Notes: a model not told the origin generated them from the letters alone. DNA of 64,000 bases from Cyclobacteriaceae bacterium (GCA_028285685.1 JANQOR010000022.1:49056-113055), one strand, 5' to 3'; shown: positions 27,767 to 37,312, counted from the stretch's first letter. Translations and numbers: made by a program.

Positions 27767-29407
27767 ATGAGATATTTGCGACTTGATATGAGGTATTCAA
27801 AACTTTTTATTCTTGTATTTATTCACTTAAGGCTATCGGCACAGTCGCCAGAGGAAATCGTTCAAAAAGTAGGTTCTAACTTTGTGAAATGGAGCAAGTT
27901 TGAGCTGACTGAAAGGCCTTTGGATCATATTCAACAAGGCATACTTGTCATGTATCCGACCCGAATGGATGCTTTGGATGTAGAGACGATCATCACTGTA
28001 AACGAGCTTGGTCCCCGATATGTCAATATTTCGGCGAGCCCGGCAAGAATGAAGGTTTTGATAAACAGCGAGCTTGTTTTTGATGGCCGCTCTAAAAAAG
28101 GAACTCCTAAGATGCTTGATCAGGGTGTTTACGAGTCGGAGTTCAGAGCGGCTCTTCCGCCATTTCCGGGTGACTATCAAATTCAGATCGAATACTATCC
28201 GGAAGGTGCTGCTACAACCATATTTCTTTGGCTGACGGATGAATTGGGAAATATCCAACACGACAGAGAGTTTAGAACCGACTGGGATTTCATTGACACA
28301 TTCCTCTATCGTTTCAAGTCCCGCACTAGCAACGATGAGCTTGACTGGCAATTCCCAGTAGAGCCACCAAGTGCATTACAATTTGAATCAGAGTTGAATG
28401 ATTGGAAGTATTCGACGGGAATGATGCTTGACGCCATGTGGCAGGCCTCCAACCACTTCTCGTCAATTGACTTCAGTGGGTTCGTAAGACAACATACGGA
28501 TTTTTTTGTAGAGAATCTCAACAAGGTCAGTGAGGAAAAGCAGAGCAAAGGTGCAATTCAAAGCCCTTTTCATCGATACTTCCGATATCAACAACTAGAT
28601 GATTTCGGACCGCAGACAGTCCCTTTTCTAAATCTCTTCGAACTTGAGACCAGCAAACCGTTTGTCTCCAAAGGGCTAAGCAAACTGTTGTACAAGTCAA
28701 TTCGACTCGTCGATGGCGCTTATGCACGCGTCGTGCCGGATTCACTTTCTTTATGGTCCGAAGACCTGTATATGAGTACAATGCTGCTGTCGCGGGCCTA
28801 TCAAAACACGCAAAGCCCTAAGTATTTGCAGGAGGCAATCAAACAAACCATTCTATATAACAGGCATTTGAAGGATCGTAAATCCAGGATATATGCACAT
28901 GGCTTTTTTGCAGAAAATGTTGAACAAAGTCCAGCAAAGTGGGCGCGAGCGAATGGACTGGTACTTTTGGCAAACATGGAGCTGCTCAAAGCGATGCCAG
29001 TATCTCATCCTGAACGAGAATCTATACTCAGAATTTATCGCTCTCATGCCGCAAGTTTACGCGACCTGCAATCCTTGGATGGCCGATGGCATCAGGTGCT
29101 CAACAATGATACTACCTACTTAGAAACTTCTGCAAGTGCCATGTTTATAGCAGCCTTTGCCGAAGGACTGAAAAACGACTGGTTGTTTAACAAAGCAGAG
29201 TTCAGACAATCAACCTTGAAAGGGTGGGTGGCTTTGACGGAACAAGTTGACGACGAAGGAAACGTGAGTGGAATATCACCGGAAACAGCCATACTCTATT
29301 CTGATGAAGAATACGAAAATTTGAGACCTATCGAAAATGACCCGGTCGGACTTGCAGCTGTTATATATGCTGCCATTGCGATTGATCGACTTGGTATGAG
29401 TAAGTAA
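27767..29407 (+). CDS. GH88/GH105-like hydrolase (unsaturated glycuronyl or rhamnogalacturonyl type)
   Basis: Protein of 546 residues with a signal peptide (hydrophobic start ending RLSAQ). An N-terminal beta-rich part of about 190 residues precedes an (alpha/alpha)6-barrel. In the barrel, WKYSTGMMLDAMWQAS, SLWSEDLYMSTMLLSRAY, AHGFFAENVEQSPAKWARAN and TTYLETSASAMFIAAFAEG match GH88/105 landmarks; the Asp of EDLYM matches the catalytic Asp position of the family. Such enzymes hydrate the unsaturated uronic acid left by polysaccharide lyases. The extra N-terminal domain is unusual. The start is the first of two close ATGs (27767 and 27788). Upstream is a terminator, so it has its own promoter. 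Confidence 0.78.
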   Translation: MRYLRLDMRYSKLFILVFIHLRLSAQSPEEIVQKVGSNFVKWSKFELTERPLDHIQQGILVMYPTRMDALDVETIITVNELGPRYVNISASPARMKVLINSELVFDGRSKKGTPKMLDQGVYESEFRAALPPFPGDYQIQIEYYPEGAATTIFLWLTDELGNIQHDREFRTDWDFIDTFLYRFKSRTSNDELDWQFPVEPPSALQFESELNDWKYSTGMMLDAMWQASNHFSSIDFSGFVRQHTDFFVENLNKVSEEKQSKGAIQSPFHRYFRYQQLDDFGPQTVPFLNLFELETSKPFVSKGLSKLLYKSIRLVDGAYARVVPDSLSLWSEDLYMSTMLLSRAYQNTQSPKYLQEAIKQTILYNRHLKDRKSRIYAHGFFAENVEQSPAKWARANGLVLLANMELLKAMPVSHPERESILRIYRSHAASLRDLQSLDGRWHQVLNNDTTYLETSASAMFIAAFAEGLKNDWLFNKAEFRQSTLKGWVALTEQVDDEGNVSGISPETAILYSDEEYENLRPIENDPVGLAAVIYAAIAIDRLGMSK

Positions 29408-29549
29408 CTTTCCTGATTCGATTTCTGCCAAACAATCACATTCGGTTCTATCGCTTGCAACCGGCCCATTGTAACCTATTCGAGGAATATTGAGGCAGAA
29501 GTGAGCACCGCCCGCTTTAGCTTTGATGCGTTTTACTATCACATTGTAA

Positions 29550-30086
29550 ATGCAGCTTGCCCATAATAATAGGTCTATACGATGTCAACTTATAGTTAGC
29601 CTGTTGTTAATGGTAACTTCAACCTTGGGATTCGCCCAGGAAAATTCCTCCGTGGATTTTCTCTCGGGCGATTCCAAAGTTTTCCTCGACCTTAAAAATG
29701 CCTCTAATGATTTTTTCGAAGCAGTGCAAGAAAGAGATTCACTACAAATGACAAATGCACTTGCTGCTGAGTTTACTCTCATGAGCTCGGAGTCCAACGG
29801 AGAAATGATCGGACGAGAAGATTACGTGAGAGGATGTATGCTTCCTGCGATTCTGACCGTCCACTCATTCAGGGTATATGACTTCAGGATGAGGAAATAT
29901 GAAGATATGGCCATTGTTCAGTCAAGAATTGATTGGAAAAGTCAGTACCGGGGTCAGCCCTGGAATGCTGACTTTCTAAACACCGATATTTTCGTCTTTC
30001 GTCATGGCCGGTGGCAGATAGTGCATAGACACACCAGCTATCCCGCAAGCTTCTTGAGCCAGGCTGCGACAATGAGAAAAAGGTAG
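29550..30086 (+). CDS. Exported NTF2-like (DUF4440) protein
   Basis: Protein of 178 residues with a signal peptide (LIVSLLLMVTSTLGFAQ) and a SnoaL/DUF4440-type cone domain. The helix SNDFFEAVQERDSLQMTNAL leads into FTLMSSESNGEMIGREDYVRG, and strands end WQIVHRHTSYP. Some members are enzymes and many are simple binding proteins; no catalytic residue can be assigned. It stands alone downstream of the GH88/105-like gene. Confidence 0.82.
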   Translation: MQLAHNNRSIRCQLIVSLLLMVTSTLGFAQENSSVDFLSGDSKVFLDLKNASNDFFEAVQERDSLQMTNALAAEFTLMSSESNGEMIGREDYVRGCMLPAILTVHSFRVYDFRMRKYEDMAIVQSRIDWKSQYRGQPWNADFLNTDIFVFRHGRWQIVHRHTSYPASFLSQAATMRKR

Positions 30087-30218
30087 TGTCATGAGATCAT
30101 AGCGGATAGAGTCTACGCCAAGTCTTGAGTTCACGATAGCAAATTAGATTCATGAAAACCCCGTTTGGGAAAAAACCAGGGGTATGCTATTTTGTGGTCT
30201 AAACGCTATGTTCAAAAC

Positions 30219-31493
30219 ATGAACATTCTTAAAGATCTACCTGAACTGATCGACTCTGATATTATTTCGGAAGAAACGGCGGCTCGAATCCGAGCATATT
30301 ATCAGCAGAAAGAGGGCAGGCCCTCGAGCAAACTTTTTATTGTATTTGGAATACTCGGATCTATCCTGGTTGGATTAGGAATTATCCTCATCATTGCTCA
30401 CAACTGGGATAATCTATCAAGGTTGACAAAGACGATCTTTGCTTTCCTTCCACTTGTTGTTGGACAAATTTTCTGTGGCTATGTGTTGATGCGTAAGAGA
30501 GATAATATATCGTGGCGGGAAAGCACGGCCGTCTTTCTATTTTTCGCAGTCGGAGCGAGCATATCCCTAGTAAGCCAGATTTATAACATACCCGGGAATG
30601 TGAGTTCCTTCTTACTTACTTGGTCACTTTTGTGTTTGCCACTGGTCTACTTGTTAGAATCTTCTCTTGTCTCCTTGCTCTACCTGGTGGGAATAACCTA
30701 TTATGCTGTAGAGACGAATTATTGGTCAAATGACGAATCTCATATATTCTGGCTGTTACTGTTGCTCATCTTTCCACATTGCCACAATCTCTACAAAAGG
30801 AATCCAGAAAGTAATTTCATGAGTTTTCACCACTGGCTTGTTCCTACGTCGGTCGTTATTGTCTTAGGAACGGTAGCTGGCCGCGTACCTGAACTTATGC
30901 TAGTGGCTTACTTCAGTCTGTTTGGGTTGCTCTACTTGGTTGGGAATTTGCCTTTTTTTTCAGGCCTAAAACTGAGAAGCAATGGCTACCGGGTGATAGG
31001 CTCACTTGGAACAGTTGTTCTTCTACTAGCACTAAGTTTTGATGGATTTTGGAAAAACTTGATTGACAAGGAAATGTCCACCTGGATGTTGCTTTCCCGG
31101 GAATTCTTAACATCAGCGCTGCTGACACTTTTAGCGTCAACGCTACTGTACAAGCAACAGAAAGGTATGCAGCTAAGCGAGATCAAGCCAGCCTCAACAA
31201 TCTTCTTGCTATTTGCGCTGACTTTTGTTGTGGGGATGTATTCCCCTATAGCAATAGTGCTCATCAACATCTATATCTTGGCTTTGGGTATTTTGATTGT
31301 TAGGGAAGGAGCCAGGATGGATCATTTAGGAGTTTTGAATTATGGGCTGCTTGTAATAACAGCCTTGGTTATCTGCCGTTTTTTTGATACCAACCTCAGT
31401 TTCATATTAAGAGGTATTCTGTTCGTTGCTGTCGGAGTGGGGTTTTTTATGACAAACTATTGGATGCTGAAAAAGAGAAAAACGGATGAGTAG
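30219..31493 (+). CDS. DUF2157 multi-spanning membrane protein
   Basis: The start is placed at the ATG at 30219 (MNILKDLPELIDSDIISEET), which gives 424 residues; an earlier GTG-type frame to 30165 adds unrelated sequence. The soluble N-terminal helix pair (residues 1-45, with ISEETAARIRAYYQQKEG) is the DUF2157 hallmark. It is followed by about twelve hydrophobic segments, the first being LFIVFGILGSILVGLGIILI. Function unknown. Its 3' end overlaps the GDYXXLXY gene by 8 bases, the usual neighbour of DUF2157 genes, so the pair probably acts together. Confidence 0.88.
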   Translation: MNILKDLPELIDSDIISEETAARIRAYYQQKEGRPSSKLFIVFGILGSILVGLGIILIIAHNWDNLSRLTKTIFAFLPLVVGQIFCGYVLMRKRDNISWRESTAVFLFFAVGASISLVSQIYNIPGNVSSFLLTWSLLCLPLVYLLESSLVSLLYLVGITYYAVETNYWSNDESHIFWLLLLLIFPHCHNLYKRNPESNFMSFHHWLVPTSVVIVLGTVAGRVPELMLVAYFSLFGLLYLVGNLPFFSGLKLRSNGYRVIGSLGTVVLLLALSFDGFWKNLIDKEMSTWMLLSREFLTSALLTLLASTLLYKQQKGMQLSEIKPASTIFLLFALTFVVGMYSPIAIVLINIYILALGILIVREGARMDHLGVLNYGLLVITALVICRFFDTNLSFILRGILFVAVGVGFFMTNYWMLKKRKTDE

Positions 31494-32067
31494 AAAGAAA
31501 TTGATATTGCCAACTTTCGTTCTAGTCGTGGTGGTGCAGCTTTCGGTGCCTGCAAAAATGATCCTAGATCGTGAAAATATTATCAAAGAGGGTAGCGTGC
31601 ACCTCTTTAGAACAGCTCCAGTAGACCCCTATGATCCTTTTAGGGGAAAGTATATAATACTAAGTTTCGCTGACAACATGGTGGGGGTTGAGGACGAATC
31701 GGAATGGAGTTGGGGAGAATCAGCATATTTGCAGATTGCTCCGGACAGCAGTGGATTCACCACACCTCAACGTGTCAGTAAGTACCCACCGGATACAGGT
31801 GATTATTTAGAAGTCATGGTAAGTTACGTCACCTCAAATGGTACAAATCGGCTTACTATTAACTATCCCTTTGATCGGTTTTACATGGAGGAATCTAAGG
31901 CTCCTCGAGCAGAGCGGAGCTATTTTGAATCTCTTCGAGATTCCACCCAAAGAACGTATGCAGTGGTTAGTGTTAAAAACGGGGAATTTGTCTTGCTGGA
32001 TGTCATGATCGATGGTATTTCAATTACTGAGATAGCTGAAAGAGAAATAACCGAGGACAGCAACTAA
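31486..32067 (+). CDS. GDYXXLXY protein, partner of DUF2157
   Basis: Protein of 193 residues with one N-terminal hydrophobic segment (LILPTFVLVVVVQLSVPA) followed by a beta-rich domain with VDPYDPFRGKYIIL, the family-naming motif GDYLEVMVSY and YPFDRFYMEESKA. It is anchored in the membrane and faces the periplasm. Its function is unknown, and it is translationally coupled to the DUF2157 gene. A G-free repeat tract follows directly and may provide termination. Confidence 0.87.
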   Translation: MSRKKLILPTFVLVVVVQLSVPAKMILDRENIIKEGSVHLFRTAPVDPYDPFRGKYIILSFADNMVGVEDESEWSWGESAYLQIAPDSSGFTTPQRVSKYPPDTGDYLEVMVSYVTSNGTNRLTINYPFDRFYMEESKAPRAERSYFESLRDSTQRTYAVVSVKNGEFVLLDVMIDGISITEIAEREITEDSN

Positions 32068-32072
32068 ATCTG

Positions 32073-32228
32073 CCAATCTACCAATCCACTAATCACCAAT
32101 CACCAATCACCAATCACCAATCCACTAATCACAATCCACTAATCCACTAATCCACTAATCACTAATCCACTAATCACTAATTAACTAATCACCAATTCAC
32201 CAATTCACTACTTAAATTATTACTAATT
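32073..32228 (+). repeat. G-free simple-repeat tract (CCAATCA / CCACTAATC units)
   Basis: For 156 bases the plus strand has no G at all. It consists of degenerate tandem units such as CACCAATCA (four in a row near 32090) and CCACTAATC (seven or more near 32115-32190). It sits between two convergent genes (31486-32067 plus and 32262-32696 minus). A C-containing, G-free, unstructured RNA fits the general description of a Rho-loading region; that function is inferred. Confidence 0.85.
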
Positions 32229-32261
32229 GACTAACCCACTAATCCACCAGTTCAAATCAAC

Positions 32262-32696
32262 TTACTTAAACCCAATATCACTCTTTTTCTGCTTAAGGAT
32301 CTGATCCACAGAAAAGCGATCCCAATGATCCGGTAGAAGGAGTAGAGCTAGCAATAAAATGGCTCGATATATCACATGAGACAAGTCCCATATAGGCTCA
32401 ATCAAACCATGACCAAAGGTCACAATTAACAGGACAGAGGCAAATGTATAAAGTACGTAGTTTCTGAATAGGCCAAGGCACAAAAGTAGGCCACCGAAAA
32501 ATTCAACATAGGAGGTATAGTAAGCGGTAGCCTTCAATAGGAATTCCGGAAGCAATTCTTTGTAGGTGCCATAGAAATAGTTCTGATACACATTCTCCAC
32601 GCCAAATTTGAAAACCTTCCCAACCCCTTGCATCAAAAAGATGAGCCCAAGGAGTAGCCTCATCGTAAAAACAGCTATTTGTTGATTTAGATTCAT
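32262..32696 (-). CDS. DoxX-family membrane protein
   Basis: Protein of 144 residues with four hydrophobic segments. The start, FTMRLLLGLIFLMQGVGKVF, is the DoxX signature (RL.LGLIF...G..K). It is followed by YYTSYVEFFGGLLLCLGLFR, VLLIVTFGHGLIEPIWD and a last helix with LLLPDHWDRFSVD. The C terminus is lysine-rich. Function unknown. It is convergent with the DUF2157 pair across the G-free repeat tract. Confidence 0.86.
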   Translation of the reverse strand: MNLNQQIAVFTMRLLLGLIFLMQGVGKVFKFGVENVYQNYFYGTYKELLPEFLLKATAYYTSYVEFFGGLLLCLGLFRNYVLYTFASVLLIVTFGHGLIEPIWDLSHVIYRAILLLALLLLPDHWDRFSVDQILKQKKSDIGFK

Positions 32697-32722
32697 GATA
32701 TAATTTTAGGTCCTAAAGAAAG

Positions 32723-32750
32723 AAAAGCTGGACAATTCCATCCAGCTTTT
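32723..32750 (-). terminator. Bidirectional intrinsic terminator
   Basis: Inverted repeat of ten bases (AAAAGCTGGA and TCCAGCTTTT) with an eight-base loop, T-rich on both strands. It lies 90 bases downstream of the minus-strand propeller gene that ends at 32840, whose terminator it probably is. Confidence 0.75.
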
Positions 32751-32839
32751 TGTAAAATATGCAGTTTAGGTTGCAAGTCATAAGCTTTAGGCTTCATCTG
32801 ATCTCAGATTTCTTGAAGCTTAAAGCCTTAGTCTTGAAG

Positions 32840-35800
32840 CTACTCCTTTATCTCCTCATAATCTTTAAAAGGAGAGGTGTCGAGGTTCTCAACAGCCTCC
32901 CGGAATTTTGGCCATTCATCTCTAAAGTACCCGTTGACCGATTCAAGCACCTTAGCCAGTTCGTCTTCGAATTTCTTTATCAGTTTGTTTTCCGTATCCC
33001 CGGGGGCATGCAGCGCATTGTTCGTGTAACGCCGTGCACCGAAGTAGTGGTTATTGATGCTAAGGCTTTGCTGACGGGTAATGCCCTGACGATCGTCTTG
33101 TTCACCCACAAACACATCCAACATGGTGTTTAAGGTATCAACTGCCTCTTTACAAAGCTTAATCTGTTCTTCAAACCCTTCTTTGTCTTTCTCCTTCAGC
33201 TCTTTCTGAATTCGCTCTGCCACCTTTATACTCTCCTTCAGTCGTTGAACTGCCTGGTAACCCAAATCGGCTTTGGTTTCCAATCCTTTCAGAGCATTAT
33301 AGCGAGCCTGAATGGCAGCATTAGACAACTCGATCCTTGGATCGTATTTTACTTCAATATTTGTCGAGTCTTTTTGATCACCAAAAGTGAAACGTAGTTT
33401 GTAAGTTCCTGGAACAACTGTCGTACCTCGCGGCTCATTATTGCCCCGACGTTTCCCACGAATCATTCTGTTAACCCCCTTTTCTCCAAGAAACCATGAA
33501 GTTCTGTGCATACCGTTTTCTTTTGGCGCCTTCCACTTCAACGTTCGGATAACATCGTCTCCCCTGAGGACTTCCATCTTGACTGAATCATACTTAACCT
33601 TCTTCTCTTCCTTTTTTTCCTGCGGAGAAGGTTCCTCTTTGGCTCCTTTCTTTTTCTTTTTACCTTTCGCTGGTTCTTCCTTCTGCTCTTTTTTCTTCTC
33701 TGGCTTATTAATAGAGTAGGTGATCATCGCCCCACCTGACCTGTTTTCAGCGTTGAACAGTGCATCACCGCCAAATCGTGATCCTTTAGGCTGCTGTGTC
33801 GCTGTGACATAAGCTGTGGGGGGATCATAGACCTTTAACTTGCTGTCTATGGTGTTTCTGCCATTTTTGGCAAGCTCTCGTAGGGGTCGTATATCATCCA
33901 GTACCCAAATCGCCCGACCAAAGGTTCCAATCACTAGATCATGCTCACGTGGATGGATCACTAAGTCATACGCATTTGTAGTTGGGAACTCTTTTCCCCA
34001 CTTAGTCCAATTAGCGCCGGCATCAATGCTGACATACAAGCCATCATCCGTTCCAAGGAATAATAATCTTGCTTCTTCGGGATCTTCTACAATGGAAAGC
34101 GCATAGCTAATTGCATCATTCTCATCTACAATTCGCTCCCAACTCTGCCCATAGTCTCTGGTACGATAGGCGTAAGGAGTGTAGTTGAATCTTCTGTAAT
34201 CATTCGCTACCAAAAGTGCCTCTCCTGCATTTTTGTTGGAGGCCTTGATCTGTGCGATCCAACTTCCTCTTGGAAGGCCAGGTATGTTGCCAACGACATT
34301 CGTCCAGCTGGCACCTCCATCCCGACTGATTTGGACATTGCCGTCGTCAGTTCCAACCCACAGCAAACCTTCTGTGACGCTTGAAGGCTCGATCACAAGA
34401 ATGGTCGTATAGTTTTCTGCTCCGGTAGCATCCATGGTCAGACCGCCACTTTCTCCCTGCTTTTGCTTTTCCGGATCATTGGTCGTCAGATCTGGTGAAA
34501 TGATCTCCCAATTTTGCCCGCCATCGGTACTTTTATGAACAAACTGAGAACCAAAATAAATGGTATTTGAGTTGAAAGGATCTCGCGACATTCCGACATT
34601 CCAGTTGAATCTTAACTCGACATCACCGTCGGGATAAGTCGGTCGAATCGTTTCATTATAACCAGTCTCCCGGTCATAGATTGCCGCAAACCCTTGCTGT
34701 GAAGTAGAGATTCCAAATCGTGAATTGTTCGGGTCAGGCAGGACATCAAAGCCGTCACCGAAGGAGATCTCCTGCCAGTAGTGATTTCGGATACCCTGTG
34801 CCTTCCACACATACGCAGGACCTGCCCATGATCCGTTGTCCTGCATGCCACCGTAAACATTGTATGGGATTTCATTATCTACCGCAATGTGATAAAACTG
34901 TCCCACAGGTAGGTTCTCTACAAATTGCCACGTCTCTCCACGATCTCGTGTGATATTCAAACCGCCATCGTTTCCATCCATCATGAAATTTGGATCATTG
35001 GGATGAATATACCAGGCATGATGGTCGGGGTGAACCCCATTATCTACGCCATAAGCACCCATTAATTGTTTCCAGGACTTCCCACCATCCTCACTGACAT
35101 TGACAAAGGTGAAAATGGTATATAGCCGGTTCTCATTGGTGGGATCCACGTAGATTTCATGGTAGTAGAAAGGTCGATTGCCAATTCCTGCTTTGTCGCT
35201 GACCTTGCTCCATTTGAAACCACCATCGGTGGATTTATACAAGGCGTTCTTCTTGGCCTCAACCAGGGCATAGATAACATTTGGTCTAGACTGAGAGATA
35301 GCAAGTCCAATACGACCAAGATCTCCTTTTGGTAACCCATCTTCGTCCGTGCGCTCCTCCCAGGTTTCACCGCCATCGAAGGTAACATAGATACCTGACC
35401 CCGACCCACCTGATTTGAAAAACCAGGGATCTCTCTTGTGCTCCCACATGGCCACAACAAGCTTATTTGGGTTGGTGGGATCCATGACCATTTCTGCGAC
35501 TCCAGTCCGGATATTGTTAAAAAGAATCTGCTTCCAGGTTCGTCCACCATCAGTCGTTTTATAAACACCTCTTTCCTGGTGCTCACCCCAGGGGGATCCG
35601 ATGGCACCAACGTAGACTGTGTTGGGATCTGTAGGATCAATGATAACTCTATGTATATGTCGAGTCTTTTCAAGACCCATTTTCTTCCAGGTCTTTCCTC
35701 CATCCAAGGTTCTGTAGACACCGTCACCTCCGTTTAATGAATTTCGGGGATTTCCTTCCCCGGTGCCTACCCACACCACTGAGGGATTGGATTGTTGTAT

Positions 35801-36073
35801 TGCTATCGCACCAATAGAGGCGGTGCTTTGATCAGTAAAGATGGGATCCCACTTGATGCCACCGCTGGTAGATTTCCACACTCCACCTGATGCTGAACCT
35901 ACATACATAACGTCAGGCTCGGCAGTAACTACATCGATAGCTGTAACTCTCCCAGACATACCGGCGGGACCAATTCCGCGTGGCTTAAGATTTTTGAGGG
36001 CATCCATGTCGAGCTTTTGAGCAAACGTCATCACGGATACAGAAAGTAATAGTGTCAGTAATTTGAACTTCAT
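32840..36073 (-). CDS. Large exported sortilin/VPS10-like beta-propeller protein
   Basis: Protein of 1077 residues with a signal peptide (MKFKLLTLLLSVSVMTFAQ). Residues from about 25 to 770 carry many BNR/Asp-box blades such as STDGGFKWSK, TSGGIKWD, DGGKSWKQL and SRDGGASWTN, arranged in two propellers as in VPS10-like proteins. A very lysine/glutamate-rich linker follows (nt 33601-33710), then a beta domain with VVPGTYKLRF and a long charged helical end. Databases often name such proteins 'glycosyl hydrolase', but I see no catalytic signature, so binding or scaffolding is as likely. It is transcribed alone, with its own terminator at 32723-32750. Confidence 0.85.
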   Translation of the reverse strand: MKFKLLTLLLSVSVMTFAQKLDMDALKNLKPRGIGPAGMSGRVTAIDVVTAEPDVMYVGSASGGVWKSTSGGIKWDPIFTDQSTASIGAIAIQQSNPSVVWVGTGEGNPRNSLNGGDGVYRTLDGGKTWKKMGLEKTRHIHRVIIDPTDPNTVYVGAIGSPWGEHQERGVYKTTDGGRTWKQILFNNIRTGVAEMVMDPTNPNKLVVAMWEHKRDPWFFKSGGSGSGIYVTFDGGETWEERTDEDGLPKGDLGRIGLAISQSRPNVIYALVEAKKNALYKSTDGGFKWSKVSDKAGIGNRPFYYHEIYVDPTNENRLYTIFTFVNVSEDGGKSWKQLMGAYGVDNGVHPDHHAWYIHPNDPNFMMDGNDGGLNITRDRGETWQFVENLPVGQFYHIAVDNEIPYNVYGGMQDNGSWAGPAYVWKAQGIRNHYWQEISFGDGFDVLPDPNNSRFGISTSQQGFAAIYDRETGYNETIRPTYPDGDVELRFNWNVGMSRDPFNSNTIYFGSQFVHKSTDGGQNWEIISPDLTTNDPEKQKQGESGGLTMDATGAENYTTILVIEPSSVTEGLLWVGTDDGNVQISRDGGASWTNVVGNIPGLPRGSWIAQIKASNKNAGEALLVANDYRRFNYTPYAYRTRDYGQSWERIVDENDAISYALSIVEDPEEARLLFLGTDDGLYVSIDAGANWTKWGKEFPTTNAYDLVIHPREHDLVIGTFGRAIWVLDDIRPLRELAKNGRNTIDSKLKVYDPPTAYVTATQQPKGSRFGGDALFNAENRSGGAMITYSINKPEKKKEQKEEPAKGKKKKKGAKEEPSPQEKKEEKKVKYDSVKMEVLRGDDVIRTLKWKAPKENGMHRTSWFLGEKGVNRMIRGKRRGNNEPRGTTVVPGTYKLRFTFGDQKDSTNIEVKYDPRIELSNAAIQARYNALKGLETKADLGYQAVQRLKESIKVAERIQKELKEKDKEGFEEQIKLCKEAVDTLNTMLDVFVGEQDDRQGITRQQSLSINNHYFGARRYTNNALHAPGDTENKLIKKFEDELAKVLESVNGYFRDEWPKFREAVENLDTSPFKDYEEIKE

Positions 36074-36189
36074 ACTAATGGGTTTCAGTTGATTAAGTGT
36101 CGTAAATTAGAAAGGATAAACGATACGGTTCGTCATTATCTTGATGAATGGTGAAAAACCGTGACGTGGTTTTGTCGTAATTATTTAGG

Positions 36190-36612
36190 ATGCGCTACCT
36201 GACGATCAGCCTCTTGCTTTGCATCAACCTTTTTGCTTCGGCGCAGAACGAAGCTTTAGAAGAGAAAGGATACATCCTCAAGAGCATTTACTTTGGAGGT
36301 GGGAGTTACTATGTCGATGAAGAACAAGTTCTGGAACTAAATCACCTGGTAGATTCTATTCCCAATATTCGGGATTTCACTATTACGATTCATAGTCACA
36401 CGGATAACATCGGTGGAGCTGCCTACAACGAATGGTTATCGCAAATGCGAAGTGAATCAGTTATTCAGGAACTACTGCTATCAGAATTTAAAATGAATCA
36501 GATTGAAATCAAGGATTTTGGACAATTCAATCCGGTCTTTGACAATAGTACATGGGAGGGAAGGAGGAAAAACCGACGAGTAGATATAATCTTTTGGCCG
36601 ATTGTCTTTTAG
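36190..36612 (+). CDS. Small OmpA-domain protein
   Basis: Protein of 140 residues with a signal peptide (LLLCINLFASAQ) and little more than an OmpA-like peptidoglycan-binding domain. The strand LKSIYFGGGSYYVDEEQVLE, ITIHSHTDNIGGAAYNEWLS and GRRKNRRVDIIF match its landmarks (HTDNxG and NRRVxI). There is no beta-barrel, unlike full-length OmpA. It would anchor in the periplasm to peptidoglycan. Divergent from the large propeller gene, 116 bases apart. Confidence 0.85.
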   Translation: MRYLTISLLLCINLFASAQNEALEEKGYILKSIYFGGGSYYVDEEQVLELNHLVDSIPNIRDFTITIHSHTDNIGGAAYNEWLSQMRSESVIQELLLSEFKMNQIEIKDFGQFNPVFDNSTWEGRRKNRRVDIIFWPIVF

Positions 36613-36692
36613 TGGTAAGTTCTAAATGTAATAAGTTTCCACCCCTCTGCTCTATCACCGAACTATTTCACTATTCAACCCAATTAGCTAAT

Positions 36693-37271
36693 TCAATTCC
36701 TGGGCGGACTTATCATAATATGAGCCCTATGAGTACCTGGATCCATGATCCACGGACTTCCGGGACCAATTGGTTCCAATGGCATACCGGTCGATTCTGC
36801 TGTGGCATATGGAATATAGACCACATACCTTGTATACAGATTCTCTACTTCTCCGGACTCGTCATCAAGATCTCCACGAGCAATGTATAAAATGGTTTTG
36901 TCCGGCATAGTAAGGCTCCCGCTCTTCACATCTTCTTCTCTTTGATCAAAGACTTCCTTCGCATTCAATCCTTGTTTCCTCAGCTCGCGCCCACGAGCCA
37001 TAAATGGCTCTAAATCCTTATGGTAGGCTGCTACACTAAAACCTTCCTTCTTTGGATCGTCCGCTAAACAAATGATCTCATTTTGACCCTCGCGAATGAG
37101 TACCACTTCACCGTTTTTATTAAACCCCATAACAGAAGCACCGTCACGCTTGTCTTCGGGAGCAGCGAGTACACCAGTTTTGATTTGAAACTCTTTATTA
37201 GGGATTTCCTGACCAGTACAACTGAGGAGGAATGTAAGTAATAGAGAGAGTAATGTGAGATTTTTCATCAT
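36693..37271 (-). CDS. Unknown lipoprotein
   Basis: Protein of 192 residues with a lipoprotein signal (LTLLSLLLTFLLSC, lipobox LLSC). The mature part shows KTGVLAAPEDKRDGASVMGF, VVLIREGQNEIICLADDPKK, FMARGRELRKQG, and a C-terminal GPGSPWIMDPGTHRAHIMI. I do not recognise the family, although the ordered motifs suggest a conserved domain. It is convergent with the OmpA gene and divergent from the AI-2E transporter gene (41 bases). Confidence 0.65.
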   Translation of the reverse strand: MMKNLTLLSLLLTFLLSCTGQEIPNKEFQIKTGVLAAPEDKRDGASVMGFNKNGEVVLIREGQNEIICLADDPKKEGFSVAAYHKDLEPFMARGRELRKQGLNAKEVFDQREEDVKSGSLTMPDKTILYIARGDLDDESGEVENLYTRYVVYIPYATAESTGMPLEPIGPGSPWIMDPGTHRAHIMISPPRN

Positions 37272-37312
37272 CTATGATTGATTTTTTATAAAAATAAATG
37301 GTTTCTGTGTAA

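Noticed and set aside
30148-30180. Hairpin-like CCCC/GGGG near the DUF2157 gene
   Set aside because: Pairing is interrupted and no T-run follows; lies just upstream of the next gene.
32760-32830. Imperfect inverted repeat TAAGCTTTAGGCTT / AAGCTTAAAGCCTTA as a second terminator
   Set aside because: Contains mismatches and a bulge, a long loop and no T-run; the stronger hairpin at 32723-32750 suffices.
35062-35727. 221-codon minus-strand frame inside the propeller gene
   Set aside because: Lies in another frame of the clear propeller coding sequence and has no recognisable domain.
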